Shown: positions 34,936 to 43,223 of the stretch, in pieces
How positions within the stretch are numbered: the first letter of the stretch is position 1
Layout of the letters: every line of letters begins with the position of its first letter
Origin: Ornithinibacillus bavariensis
GTDB taxonomy: Bacteria > Bacillota > Bacilli > Bacillales > Amphibacillaceae
Reading direction: 5' to 3'
DNA length: 64,000 bases
Assembly (NCBI RefSeq): GCF_050433565.1
Contig: NZ_JBNPWZ010000004.1
Location: forward strand, 124,001 to 188,000
Translations under genes and position numbers: made by a program
The notes under the pieces: model-generated
Database searches by the model: none
Told to the model about the DNA's origin: nothing
Seen by the model: only the letters and a program-made list of their open reading frames with translations

Positions 34936-37298
34936 AAATTGCAGTAGGCAATAGCCGGATGGATAGGAAATGGAAAAATAAAGATATCTCCTGGGAGGAT
35001 TTTTGCTCCCGTGTAAAGACGACGCAACGCACTACGGAAACAGTAGAAGAATATCGGAAACTTAAAAAAGGGCAGCAAGATGATATCAAAGATGTGGGCG
35101 GCTTTGTCGGAGGACATTTAAGAGAAGGAAGGCGAAAGAAGGGCAATGTTCTCTGCAGTTCTTTGCTCACCCTTGATATGGATTATGGTAGACCAGATAT
35201 TTGGGAGCAAATCAGTATGCTTTTCGATTTCAAATGTTGCGTTTACTCCACTCATAAGCACACACCAGAAAATCCGAGACTCAGACTTATCGTTCCCCTT
35301 GCTCGTGAGATCAGCGAAGAAGAATATGCAGCTGTTGGACGTATGGTGGCAAAAGAAATTGATATTGATCTTTTCGATGATACGACATATGAAGCCCATC
35401 GCCTTATGTATTGGCCATCCACTTCCTCTAATGGTCAATTTGTCTACGAAGAGCAGGATGGAGCATTACTTGACCCGGATATTTATCTTGCAAAATATGA
35501 AAATTGGCGAGATACGTCAACTTGGCCCGTATCAAGCAGGCAGTCTGAAGTGATGAATCGCAGTCTAAAAGAACAAGCCGATCCGCTTTTAAAGGAAGGT
35601 GTGGTAGGAACTTTCTGTCGAGCCTATTCCGTTCGTGAAGCAATTGATAAATTTTTAGGTGCAGTTTATGCACCATCTGCTATGGAAGGACGATACGATT
35701 ATATTCCCGCTGATAGTAGTGCTGGTGTGATTATCTATGATGATAAATTCGCATACAGCCATCATGCCACCGACCCAGCAAGCGGTCTGCTCCTCAATGC
35801 TTTTGACCTTGTTCGTATTCATAAATTCGGCTCTTTAGATGATAGAGCTTCCACGACTACGGCTCCTGGCAGGATGCCGTCTTTTGTGGCAATGTGCGAG
35901 TTTGCTATAAAAGATGAAGCGGTAAAAGCTGAGTTTGCAAAGGAAAGGCAGGCTCAGGCTGAAGAAGAGTTTAGTGCTGAGGATTGGCAGACAGGTTTGG
36001 AACTAGATAAGCAAGGTCGGATAAAAGACACACTGGATAACATCGTTCTGATTATTCGGCATGATGAAGATTTACAGCATATCGCTTTCAACTGCCATCG
36101 TGATGGTATTGATGCCAAAGGTGGTCTGCCTTGGGACCAGATTAAGGCGGGTTGGAATGATTCGGATAACGCACTTCTTAAGGTGTACTTAAGCAGCAAA
36201 TACGGGGTCTATTCTCCTACCAAGACCAAGGATGCTGTGGTAGCGGTAGCGACTGAACGAGCCTACCATCCTGTTAAGGAGTATCTTGACTCACTTCCAA
36301 AATGGGATGGTATTAGTCGAGTAGAAAATCTACTAATTGATTATTTCGGTGCAACAGATAATTCCTACACAAAGGCAATTATTCGCAAAACGATGGTTGC
36401 GGCGGTAGCCCGTATTTATAGGCCAGGCACAAAGTTTGATAGTGTTCTTATCTTAAACGGTCCTCAAGGCATCGGTAAATCAACCTTCTTTGCTAAGCTT
36501 GCCGGAGATTGGTTTTCAGACAGTTTGACCATTACGGACATGAAAGATAAATCAGGTGCTGAAAAACTTCAAGGATATTGGTTGTTGGAACTGGGTGAGC
36601 TTGCTGGAATGCGTAAGACGGATGTGGAGATTGTGAAGTCCTTTATCTCGAGGGCGGATGATAAGTACCGTGCCAGTTATGGGGTCAACGTGGAAAGCCA
36701 TCCCCGTCAATGCGTAATTGTAGGTTCTACCAATGCAGAAAGCGGATTTCTTCGGGATATTACAGGTAACCGCAGATTTTGGCCAGTCCGCATTAGCGGA
36801 AACAGTAAAAAGAAAGCTTGGCAGATGACCAAAGAGGAAGTACAGCAGATTTGGGCAGAGGCTCTAGTTATTTATGAGAAGGGCGAAAAACTCTACCTTG
36901 AAGGTGATGATGTAACCATGGCAACTAGTGAACAGGCAGATGCCATGGAAACAGATGAACGAGAAGGACTGGTTCGTACCTACTTGGATACGCTCTTACC
37001 GGATGATTGGGACACAATGTCTTTGTACGAGCGTAGAAATTTCCTCGGCGGTAGCGAATTTGGCGGCGGCACCCGTGTTGGAACAGTAAAAAGGACCCTT
37101 GTCTGCAATATGGAAATTTGGTGTGAGTGTTTCGGTAAAGAGGCATCAATGCTAAAACCATCAGATTCCTATGCCATAGGTGCCATTATGAGAAAGATCA
37201 GTGAGTGGAACAAGTACACTGGGAACAAGAATGGTGTTGTGACGTTTCCTGTCTACGGAAAGCAACGAGCTTATTCCCGAGTCGAGGAACAAAGCTAA
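34932..37298 (+). CDS. VapE-type phage primase-helicase
   Basis: 788 residues of the virulence-associated E family. The N-terminal part has LLTLDMDYGRPDIWEQI and RLRLIVPLAREISEEEY ... AHRLMYWPS, an archaeo-eukaryotic primase-like domain. The C-terminal half is the P-loop ATPase: Walker A LNGPQGIGKSTFFAKLAG near 512-529, then YWLLELGELAGM and SFISRADDKYRASYG. It presumably starts replication of the phage genome. Short inverted repeats just downstream may be the origin. Confidence 0.93.
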   Translation: MKIAVGNSRMDRKWKNKDISWEDFCSRVKTTQRTTETVEEYRKLKKGQQDDIKDVGGFVGGHLREGRRKKGNVLCSSLLTLDMDYGRPDIWEQISMLFDFKCCVYSTHKHTPENPRLRLIVPLAREISEEEYAAVGRMVAKEIDIDLFDDTTYEAHRLMYWPSTSSNGQFVYEEQDGALLDPDIYLAKYENWRDTSTWPVSSRQSEVMNRSLKEQADPLLKEGVVGTFCRAYSVREAIDKFLGAVYAPSAMEGRYDYIPADSSAGVIIYDDKFAYSHHATDPASGLLLNAFDLVRIHKFGSLDDRASTTTAPGRMPSFVAMCEFAIKDEAVKAEFAKERQAQAEEEFSAEDWQTGLELDKQGRIKDTLDNIVLIIRHDEDLQHIAFNCHRDGIDAKGGLPWDQIKAGWNDSDNALLKVYLSSKYGVYSPTKTKDAVVAVATERAYHPVKEYLDSLPKWDGISRVENLLIDYFGATDNSYTKAIIRKTMVAAVARIYRPGTKFDSVLILNGPQGIGKSTFFAKLAGDWFSDSLTITDMKDKSGAEKLQGYWLLELGELAGMRKTDVEIVKSFISRADDKYRASYGVNVESHPRQCVIVGSTNAESGFLRDITGNRRFWPVRISGNSKKKAWQMTKEEVQQIWAEALVIYEKGEKLYLEGDDVTMATSEQADAMETDEREGLVRTYLDTLLPDDWDTMSLYERRNFLGGSEFGGGTRVGTVKRTLVCNMEIWCECFGKEASMLKPSDSYAIGAIMRKISEWNKYTGNKNGVVTFPVYGKQRAYSRVEEQS

Positions 37299-37310
37299 GT
37301 TGTACCTTAC

Positions 37311-37492
37311 CTTGTTCCCATACTAGTTCTTTCCCTAAAGCTAGTAATGATAAGGAAAATCAACGGTTCGGAACAAGTGGAACAAGAAGTATCCTATTTA
37401 TTTATAAATAGTAAAAAGAAGTAATAGTAGCCTGTGCATACACGCATACGCGCGCGTATAGGAAAATGGGGTCAAAGTTGTTTTCTTGTTCC
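37311..37492. repeat. Repeated CTTGTTCC/GGAACAAG sites, possible phage origin
   Basis: CTTGTTCC at 37311-37318 and 37485-37492, GGAACAAG at 37370-37377 and 37379-37386. Between the inner and outer copies are an AT-rich stretch (37391-37430) and an alternating purine-pyrimidine run with CGCGCGCG-like sequence (37441-37460). No gene lies in 37299-37517. The position beside the primase-helicase gene suggests an origin; some of the pairs could equally form transcription terminators. Confidence 0.45.
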
Positions 37493-37517
37493 GAGCCTTT
37501 TTATATGGGAGGTATTT

Positions 37518-37799
37518 ATGCTTGAAAAATATATAGAAAAGAAACTGGTGGCTGAGGTAAAAAAGATGGGAGGCATTGCGGCGAAGTTTGTTAGTCCGGG
37601 TTTAGATGGGATGCCAGACCGCCTAGTGCTTTTACCATATGGGAAGATGGCTTTTGTGGAATTAAAGGCTCCCGGAAAGAAACCTCGCCTGTTACAGATT
37701 AGAAGAATAAAGCAATTACAGAAGTTAGGCTTTACCTGCTATGTCATTGATGATGTTAAGCAGATTGGAGGGATACTTGGTGAAATACAATCCTCATAA
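37518..37799 (+). CDS. VRR-NUC domain nuclease
   Basis: 93 residues from the ATG at 37518 behind GGGAGGT; a longer frame from 37434 starts inside the repeat region. It is a stand-alone VRR-NUC domain: EKYIEKKLVAEVKKMGG, SPGLDGMPDRLVLL and MAFVELKAPGKKPRLLQIRR hold the D...ExK nuclease residues. Such enzymes resolve branched DNA and regularly sit before an SNF2 helicase in these phages. The next gene overlaps by 20 nt. Confidence 0.92.
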   Translation: MLEKYIEKKLVAEVKKMGGIAAKFVSPGLDGMPDRLVLLPYGKMAFVELKAPGKKPRLLQIRRIKQLQKLGFTCYVIDDVKQIGGILGEIQSS

Positions 37800-39141
37800 A
37801 TATCAGACCTATGCAACGAACTTCATACTTGAGCATCCTATCGCTGCGGTGTTTTTAGAAATGGGTCTTGGCAAAAGCGTCATTACTCTAACGGCTATAT
37901 TTGACTTATGTCTTGATCGTTTTGAAATTGGAAAGGTTCTGGTCATTGCTCCACTTCGGGTAGCGAGGGATACTTGGCCAGCTGAGATAAATAAGTGGGA
38001 GCATTTAAAAGGACTGGAGTTTTCGGTAGCCATCGGAACAGAACAGGAGCGGTTGGTAGCTCTTAGGAAACCTGCAAGTGTCTATCTTATAAACAGAGAA
38101 AATGTTGACTGGTTGGTAAACAAAAGTGGCATCCCTTTTGATTATGACATGGTGGTAATCGATGAGCTGTCATCCTTTAAGTCCTATGGTGCAAAAAGAT
38201 TTAAAAGTTTACTAAAAGTTAGACCCAGGGCAAAACGGATTGTGGGTCTTACGGGTACACCTTCCAGCAATGGGTTAATGGATTTGTGGGCAGAGTTTCG
38301 TATTCTCGACATGGGTAAAAGACTCGGGAGGTACATCACTCACTACCGCAATTCCTTCTTTACACCGGATAAACGTAATCAGCAAATCGTATTTTCATAT
38401 AAACCATTGCCAGGTGCCGAAGATGCCATATATCGGCTCATTTCGGATATTACCATTTCCATGAAGTCGGTCGATTTTCTTAAAATGCCAGAATGTGTGA
38501 TCAATGAAGTGCCTGTTTATCTAAATGACAAAGAACAATCCGTATATGATCACTTTCGTGAAGAGATGGTTCTTGAATTTGCTGATGAGGAGATTGATGC
38601 CATGAATGCAGCCGTCCTTTCAGGTAAACTTCTGCAAATGGCAAACGGTGCTATCTATGATGATGATAAAAAAACCCATATTATTCACAACCGCAAGCTA
38701 GATGCTCTTGAGGATTTAATTGAAGGTGCTAACGGCAAACCTGTGCTTATTGCCTATTGGTACAATCACGATTTAGAGCGTATTAAGGCAAAATTCAATG
38801 TCAGAGAAATTAAAACTTCCAAGGATATCAAGGATTGGAACAACGGCGATATTTCTGTAGCGGTTATCCATCCTGCATCTGCGGGACACGGCCTTAACTT
38901 ACAAAGTGGTGGTTCAACGCTTATCTGGTTTGGACTTACTTGGAGTCTAGAACTCTATCAGCAAACAAATGCGAGACTTTGGAGACAAGGTCAAAATGAG
39001 ACCGTGGTAATCCACCACATTATTACTAAAGGCACGATTGATGAAGATGTGATGAGAGCCTTGAAACAAAAGGAAAAGACACAATCCGATCTTATCAATG
39101 CAGTCAAAGCAAATCTTGGGAAAGCGAGGGAAGTTGTATGA
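37780..39141 (+). CDS. SNF2-family DNA helicase
   Basis: 453 residues from the GTG at 37780, which follows GGAGG; earlier ATGs lie inside the nuclease gene. Visible: Q-motif-like NPHKYQTYATNFI, Walker A FLEMGLGKSVITLTAI, DELSSFK (motif II), GLTGTPSSNGLMDLWAEF (motif III), and the helicase C-terminal QTNARLWRQGQNETVVIHHI. It probably acts as a DNA translocase with the VRR-NUC nuclease in replication or recombination. Confidence 0.93.
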   Translation: MKYNPHKYQTYATNFILEHPIAAVFLEMGLGKSVITLTAIFDLCLDRFEIGKVLVIAPLRVARDTWPAEINKWEHLKGLEFSVAIGTEQERLVALRKPASVYLINRENVDWLVNKSGIPFDYDMVVIDELSSFKSYGAKRFKSLLKVRPRAKRIVGLTGTPSSNGLMDLWAEFRILDMGKRLGRYITHYRNSFFTPDKRNQQIVFSYKPLPGAEDAIYRLISDITISMKSVDFLKMPECVINEVPVYLNDKEQSVYDHFREEMVLEFADEEIDAMNAAVLSGKLLQMANGAIYDDDKKTHIIHNRKLDALEDLIEGANGKPVLIAYWYNHDLERIKAKFNVREIKTSKDIKDWNNGDISVAVIHPASAGHGLNLQSGGSTLIWFGLTWSLELYQQTNARLWRQGQNETVVIHHIITKGTIDEDVMRALKQKEKTQSDLINAVKANLGKAREVV

Positions 39142-39359
39142 TGGACGCTTTTGAAAAACTGGCAAATGCCATTATTCTACAGGCAGTCAAGGATTATCGT
39201 TTTGCACTGAAAAGATTAGCAAAACACCCTCGCAATGATTCTGCTTTATATACAAAACGTGAGGTTGAGCGCTTCTTTCATTCTGGATTGTTCAATGTTC
39301 TCACCTCCCTAAACCCTGACATGTTAATTCAACAGCTACAAGAGGAGGTGGTGCGATGA
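39138..39359 (+). CDS. Small phage protein of unknown function
   Basis: 73 residues, helical, starting MMDAFEKLANAIILQAVKDY. The start overlaps the helicase stop (ATGA) and the stop overlaps the next start. I recognise no domain. The compact operon position supports it as a real gene. Confidence 0.75.
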   Translation: MMDAFEKLANAIILQAVKDYRFALKRLAKHPRNDSALYTKREVERFFHSGLFNVLTSLNPDMLIQQLQEEVVR

Positions 39360-39769
39360 TGACAGCTAAGGAATTCTTAAAGCAGGCTTATCGCCTGAAT
39401 GAATTGATTAATTCCGACCTTGAAGAGTTGCAAAACTTAAGAAATCTATCAAGAAGTATTTCATCCCCCATTCTTGAGGAAAAAGTCAGTCGAACCAAGA
39501 GTACTGACCCACCCTTTGAAAAATATGTGATTAGAATAATAGATTTGGAGCAACAAATACAGCAAGAAGTTGAACGATTAGTAAAGCTGAAATCAGATAT
39601 CCGTGAAGCGATTAACCAGATGGAAAACGTGGATGAGAAGCTACTTCTTCGCTACCGATACATTAACTTTCTTAACTGGGAAGAAATCTGTGTCAACCTT
39701 AATGTTTCTATGAGAACCGTACACAGACTCCACTCATCCGCTTTGCAACATTTAAAGGTTCCAAAATAA
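39356..39769 (+). CDS. ArpU/DUF1492-like phage late transcription regulator
   Basis: 137 residues. The N-terminal half is a coiled coil (LEQQIQQEVERLVKLKSDI). The C-terminal half, LLLRYRYINFLNWEEICVNL plus NVSMRTVHRLHSSALQHLKV, is a sigma region 4-like helix-turn-helix. Proteins of this type occur at the end of early regions just before packaging genes and turn on late transcription. It overlaps the previous gene by 4 nt. Confidence 0.82.
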   Translation: MMTAKEFLKQAYRLNELINSDLEELQNLRNLSRSISSPILEEKVSRTKSTDPPFEKYVIRIIDLEQQIQQEVERLVKLKSDIREAINQMENVDEKLLLRYRYINFLNWEEICVNLNVSMRTVHRLHSSALQHLKVPK

Positions 39770-39795
39770 AAAGGAGTAACCGGAAAATAGTGCAG

Positions 39796-39819
39796 GAAGA
39801 GGGTTAAAAGGCCCTCTTC
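39796..39819 (+). terminator. Hairpin after the early region (weak terminator at best)
   Basis: GAAGAGGG / CCCTCTTC, 8-bp stem with an 8-nt loop but no T-run. It could be a stability or processing structure at the end of the early transcript. Confidence 0.35.
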
Positions 39820-39887
39820 ACCATTACCTTAGTCATTGTATGAAAATTACAGTGATTTAAATAATTAGTTTCTCCTTTTTAATGATT

Positions 39888-39923
39888 ATTAAATTAAAAT
39901 GAGCTGTCAAAACAACAACTCAT
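39888..39923 (-). terminator. Terminator of the reversed deformylase cassette
   Basis: Read on the minus strand: ATGAGTTG, 9-nt loop, CAGCTCAT (one G-U pair), then TTTTAATTTAAT. It follows the deformylase gene. Confidence 0.55.
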
Positions 39924-39960
39924 TGCTTACCCACTTTGAATACCGACCTAATGCATGATC

Positions 39961-40536
39961 TCAGTATAAACTTTTACAGTTTTCTGGTAGTTTGAAAGGA
40001 TTTTCTTTATTGATACGCTCATAAAACATAATTCCATTTAGGTGATCTATTTCATGTTGAATAACAATAGAGGAATAGCCATTGAGTTTTAATATTATTT
40101 CTTCTCCTTCTAAATTAAACCCTTTCACTTTAATTCTCTCATATCTTGGTACGAACCCATTTATATCTCGATCAACAGATAGGCACCCTTCACTTGGTGG
40201 TAAGTAAATCATAGAAACGGAATGGCTAATAATTTTTGGATTAATAAGGGTATATTCATGTTCTTTCCCCATCTCGTCAGTGAAATACGCTACAAACATT
40301 CGCTTATTCAAGCCAATCTGATTCGCGGATAATCCAACTCCTCCACGTAATTTATATTTTTTGGATAGAATGGGGTCTTGACTATTTTTTAAGAAATTCA
40401 TCATACTAGTTAATGTTTCCTTATCTTCCTCAGGGGGAGGTACCATCACTTCCAGTGTTGGTCGATGTAAGATATCATTACCTTCCCTTACAATATCTTT
40501 CATTGTTATTATATAATTTGAATGAAATTTATTCAT
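39961..40536 (-). CDS. def: Phage-borne peptide deformylase
   Basis: Removes the formyl group from N-terminal methionine. All three family motifs are present: GVGLSANQIG (motif 1), EGCLSVDR (motif 2, metal cysteine) and QHEIDHLNG (motif 3). It resembles the type 2 enzyme of Bacillus (DefB), including the FLKNSQDP insertion. Possible starts are 40551, 40536 and 40503. I prefer 40536 because this ATG overlaps the stop of the upstream repressor gene and no free ribosome site is seen elsewhere; homology would allow 40503. It sits against the direction of all other phage genes as a lysogeny-expressed extra gene. Confidence 0.93.
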   Translation of the reverse strand: MNKFHSNYIITMKDIVREGNDILHRPTLEVMVPPPEEDKETLTSMMNFLKNSQDPILSKKYKLRGGVGLSANQIGLNKRMFVAYFTDEMGKEHEYTLINPKIISHSVSMIYLPPSEGCLSVDRDINGFVPRYERIKVKGFNLEGEEIILKLNGYSSIVIQHEIDHLNGIMFYERINKENPFKLPENCKSLY

Positions 40537-40720
40537 AAATAAACAATTCATCTACCTTTACTTTTAACGTTTTTGATAATTTGAAAGCCAGTTCCAGTGT
40601 GGGATCATATTTATCATTCTCTATACAATTTATTGTTTGTCTAACAACTCCACACTTCTTAGCAAGTTGCTCTTGTGTTATCCCCAATTTGTTCCGTATT
40701 GCTTTAATTTTATTTTTCAA
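40529..40720 (-). CDS. Small XRE-family repressor
   Basis: 63 residues from the TTG at 40720, with AGGTGAT spaced in front. A GTG at 40729 would overlap that site. The start MKNKIKAIRNKLGITQEQLA and the recognition helix VVRQTINCIENDKYDPT form a complete Cro/CI-type helix-turn-helix. The protein is little more than this domain, like the small YgzD-type regulators. It is co-transcribed with the deformylase and probably represses its own promoter, which carries a palindrome over the -10 box. Confidence 0.88.
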   Translation of the reverse strand: MKNKIKAIRNKLGITQEQLAKKCGVVRQTINCIENDKYDPTLELAFKLSKTLKVKVDELFIYE

Positions 40721-40749
40721 CAGTATCACCTATGTCAAAGATATTGGAC

Positions 40750-40783
40750 ATTGTTATTATAACAATTACAATAAACATGTCAA
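40750..40783 (-). promoter_or_regulatory. Promoter and operator of the XRE-deformylase cassette
   Basis: On the minus strand: perfect -35 TTGACA (40783-40778), 16-nt spacer, perfect -10 TATAAT (40761-40756). ATTGTTA-TTA-TAACAAT (40750-40766) is a perfect 7+3+7 palindrome covering the -10 box, a likely autoregulatory operator. The promoter strength fits a gene expressed in the lysogen. Confidence 0.85.
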
Positions 40784-40853
40784 TAACTTTGGATATTTTT
40801 GAAAATATCTATTGGTGGTTTTTGTACGCAGTAATCTGAATGCTCGCAAAAGG

Positions 40854-40883
40854 TTGGCACACTTTGGCACAGTTTGGCATACG
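40854..40883 (+). repeat. Phased 10-bp TTGGCA repeats
   Basis: TTGGCA begins at 40854, 40864 and 40874 with exact 10-bp period (units TTGGCACACT, TTGGCACAGT, TTGGCATACG), followed by a weaker ATGACACTGT at 40884. One unit per helical turn puts all copies on one face of the DNA. They lie between the reversed cassette and the packaging genes. Confidence 0.7.
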
Positions 40884-40942
40884 ATGACACTGTTTGTCTG
40901 TAGTGAAAGTTATATAATGGTAGTATGGAATATTAATAAACA

Positions 40943-40983
40943 GAAGCCTTCACGGGAGAACCACTCCTGCGAGGGCTTTTTCT
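40943..40983 (+). terminator. Hairpin with T-run before the HNH gene
   Basis: An imperfect stem between GAAGCCTTC-CGGGAG (40943-40957) and CTCCTG-GAGGGCTT (40964-40978), followed by TTTTTCT. It could terminate or attenuate transcription entering the packaging genes. Confidence 0.6.
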
Positions 40984-41004
40984 ATGGGCAAAAGGAGGTG
41001 CAGT

Positions 41005-41364
41005 ATGCCAAAGAAACCTAAGCGACCGTGCTCTTACCCTGGTTGCCCAGAACTAACCGACAAGCGCTTTTGTGAAGAGCATAGTAAGAAGGAAGCTGCA
41101 CGGTATGAAAAGTATGATCGTGACCCATCAACCCGTAAGCGTTATGGTCGTGCTTGGAAAAGGATACGTGACCGTTACATTGCAGCTCATCCTCTTTGTG
41201 AGGAATGTAAACGACAAGGAAAGCTGACCCCAGCAACCGAAGTGCATCATATTCTCCCTCTTGCAAGAGGAGGGACTCACGATAGAAGTAATCTGATGGC
41301 TCTTTGTACTCCTTGCCACTCTGCAATCACGGCAAGAGATGGAGACCGTTGGGGAACCCGATAG
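41005..41364 (+). CDS. Phage HNH endonuclease
   Basis: 119 residues from the ATG at 41005, which follows AAAAGGAGGTG; the longer frame from 40984 begins before that site. The N-terminal zinc knuckle CSYPGCPELTDKRFCEEH is followed by the HNH core: HPLCEECKRQGKLTPATEVH, HILPLARGG ... NLMALCTPCHSAITARDG. HNH proteins next to terminase genes are needed for specific cutting at cos sites in several cos phages. The terminase small subunit gene is 111 nt downstream. Confidence 0.93.
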   Translation: MPKKPKRPCSYPGCPELTDKRFCEEHSKKEAARYEKYDRDPSTRKRYGRAWKRIRDRYIAAHPLCEECKRQGKLTPATEVHHILPLARGGTHDRSNLMALCTPCHSAITARDGDRWGTR

Positions 41365-41394
41365 GGGGAGTCAAATCTCCACAGCTTTTCATTT

Positions 41395-41455
41395 GTGTAA
41401 CGGGCGTGGGGCAACGCGTGAAAATTCGCGGTTTCAAACGGGGTAATAGGCCCAT
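41395..41455 (+). other. Candidate cos region
   Basis: Gene-free GC-rich segment between the HNH and small terminase genes, containing GGGCGTGGGGC, CGCGTGAAAATTCGCG (an imperfect palindrome at 41416-41431) and CAAACGGGG. In HNH-carrying cos phages the cos site lies here. No cut position can be read from sequence. Confidence 0.4.
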
Positions 41456-41475
41456 CGATGAAAAGAGGTGAGTGA

Positions 41476-42027
41476 ATGGCCAAAGATGGAACAAATCGAG
41501 GCGGCGCCCGTATAGGCTCCGGTCAAAAGAAAAAACCACTTGCTGACAAAATTGCAGAGGGAAATCCCGGTAAAAGAAAGCTTGAAGTTGTCGAGTTCAA
41601 GAATACTGCTGACCTGAAGGGGCAGGAAATGCCAAAGCCAAGGGCCATGCTCTCCGCAGTGCAAAAGGATGGGAAAACCCTAGTAGCGAGTGAAATCTAT
41701 GAAATTACATGGAAATGGCTTGAGGAGCGAGAATGTGCCCATTTGGTACTTCCACAGCTTCTAGAACGGTATGCCATGAGTGCGGCCAGATGGATACAGT
41801 GTGAGGAAGCGGTAACCGAGTTTGGTTTTCTAGCAAAGCATCCAACTACCGGCAATGCAATTCAAAGTCCTTATGTAGCGATGAGCCAGAGCTTTATGAG
41901 TCAGACAAACAGGCTATGGATGGAGATATATCAAATCGTTAGGGAGAACTGTGCTACAGAGTACTCTGGTTTAAACCCACAGGACGATGTGATGGAGCGA
42001 TTGCTATCTGCCCGCAGAGGAAAATAA
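41476..42027 (+). CDS. Phage terminase small subunit, P27 family
   Basis: 183 residues. The N-terminus (RGGARIGSGQKKKPLADKIA and EGNPGKRKLEV) and the helical core (PQLLERYAMSAARWIQCEEA, SQTNRLWMEIYQIVREN) match the P27-type small terminase, which recognises the packaging start and brings it to the large subunit. ATG behind AGAGGTGAGTG. The large subunit is encoded 3.7 kb downstream, separated by the methylation genes. Confidence 0.9.
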   Translation: MAKDGTNRGGARIGSGQKKKPLADKIAEGNPGKRKLEVVEFKNTADLKGQEMPKPRAMLSAVQKDGKTLVASEIYEITWKWLEERECAHLVLPQLLERYAMSAARWIQCEEAVTEFGFLAKHPTTGNAIQSPYVAMSQSFMSQTNRLWMEIYQIVRENCATEYSGLNPQDDVMERLLSARRGK

Positions 42028-42047
42028 AGATGAGGAGATATGATGTA

Positions 42048-43223
42048 ATGAGTAAGAGATATTTAACAGCAGAAAGTGTATGTGCTGGACATCCTGATAA
42101 ACTATGCGACATCATTGCAGATAGCATTTTAGAAGCATGCCTACGTAAGGATAAGGCATCACGTGTCGCTTGTGAGGTAATGGCAACCAAGGGAAAAATT
42201 ATCGTGGCGGGCGAGATCTCCTGCAGCGAGAAAGTGAATATTAGAGACATTGTAAAAACTGTACTGAAGGATGTGGGATACAACCCTCTAAAATTTTTGA
42301 TTTATGTATATGTACATAATCAAAGTGTAGATATTGCGGCTGGTGTGAACATCGCACTAGAAGCACGAAATGGGATAAACGAACAGTACGGTTCCATCGG
42401 TGCTGGAGACCAGGGAACTATGTATGGTTATGCTACAAAGGAAACAAGAGAAATGCTTCCCCTACCTCTTGTGCTTTCCCACAGAATCGTAAAGAGACTG
42501 GATGATTGTCGCAAAGGAAAACTGATAAAAGGGATTCTTCCTGATGGTAAAGCACAGGTAACAGTGGAGTATGAAGATGACACTCCAGTAAGAATAAAGA
42601 CGATTGTGATTTCTGTGCAGCATGATAAGAATAAAACGCAGGAAGAACTTAAGGCAGATATTCTTAACAATGTCTTATGGCAATGCTTTGAGGATTTCCC
42701 TTTTGATGATGAAACAGAACTTCTCGTCAATCCATCTGGTCAGTTTGTTCTTGGTGGACCCGCTGCCGACACGGGTTTGACTGGAAGAAAAATCATGGTC
42801 GACACCTATGGTGGACTTGCATCTCACGGAGGAGGTGCCCTTTGTGGTAAAGACCCAACTAAAGTTGACCGAAGTGGTGCTTACATGGCTCGGTATATTG
42901 CCAAGCATATTGTTTGGTGTGGTTATGCAAAGAAGTGTGAAGTGAGTATTTCCTATGCCATTGGTAAGGCAAATCCAGTAGCCTTTACTGTAAATACCCT
43001 TGGCACTGGAACTGTTTCTGATGAAATATTAACTCTTGCTTCTCAGGAGACTTTCAACTTAAGACCTGCGGCCATCATTGAAAAACTACGTCTTAGAAAT
43101 GTGATTTATTCTGACACAGCGGCTTATGGTCATTTTAATAGTTGTCTTTTCCCTTGGGAGGATGTAAATAAATACAGTGAATTTAGAAAGGCGGTGGAAA
43201 AGTATGTTGATAGAGAAGATTAA
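42048..43223 (+). CDS. metK: Phage-encoded S-adenosylmethionine synthetase
   Basis: 391 residues from the ATG at 42048, with GAGGAG 10 nt upstream; an ATG at 42030 is possible. It makes SAM from methionine and ATP. Signatures: ESVCAGHPDKLCDIIADSIL, GAGDQGTMYGYATKETREM and GGLASHGGGALCGKDPTKVD. Spacing and length are close to bacterial MetK, but the sequence has unusual substitutions such as GHPDKLCD and PLPLVLSHRIVKRL. The next gene, a DNA methyltransferase, overlaps by 20 nt, so a phage source of methyl donor for DNA modification is likely. Confidence 0.93.
   Translation: MSKRYLTAESVCAGHPDKLCDIIADSILEACLRKDKASRVACEVMATKGKIIVAGEISCSEKVNIRDIVKTVLKDVGYNPLKFLIYVYVHNQSVDIAAGVNIALEARNGINEQYGSIGAGDQGTMYGYATKETREMLPLPLVLSHRIVKRLDDCRKGKLIKGILPDGKAQVTVEYEDDTPVRIKTIVISVQHDKNKTQEELKADILNNVLWQCFEDFPFDDETELLVNPSGQFVLGGPAADTGLTGRKIMVDTYGGLASHGGGALCGKDPTKVDRSGAYMARYIAKHIVWCGYAKKCEVSISYAIGKANPVAFTVNTLGTGTVSDEILTLASQETFNLRPAAIIEKLRLRNVIYSDTAAYGHFNSCLFPWEDVNKYSEFRKAVEKYVDRED

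Noticed and set aside
40854..40893. CRISPR-like repeat array
   Set aside because: The repeats are 10-bp units with no spacers; this is a phased binding array, not CRISPR. No CRISPR array or cas gene was found in the window.
40812..41021. 69-codon plus-strand frame before the HNH gene
   Set aside because: It runs through the phased TTGGCA repeats and the terminator-like hairpin, lacks a ribosome site and has no protein-like composition.
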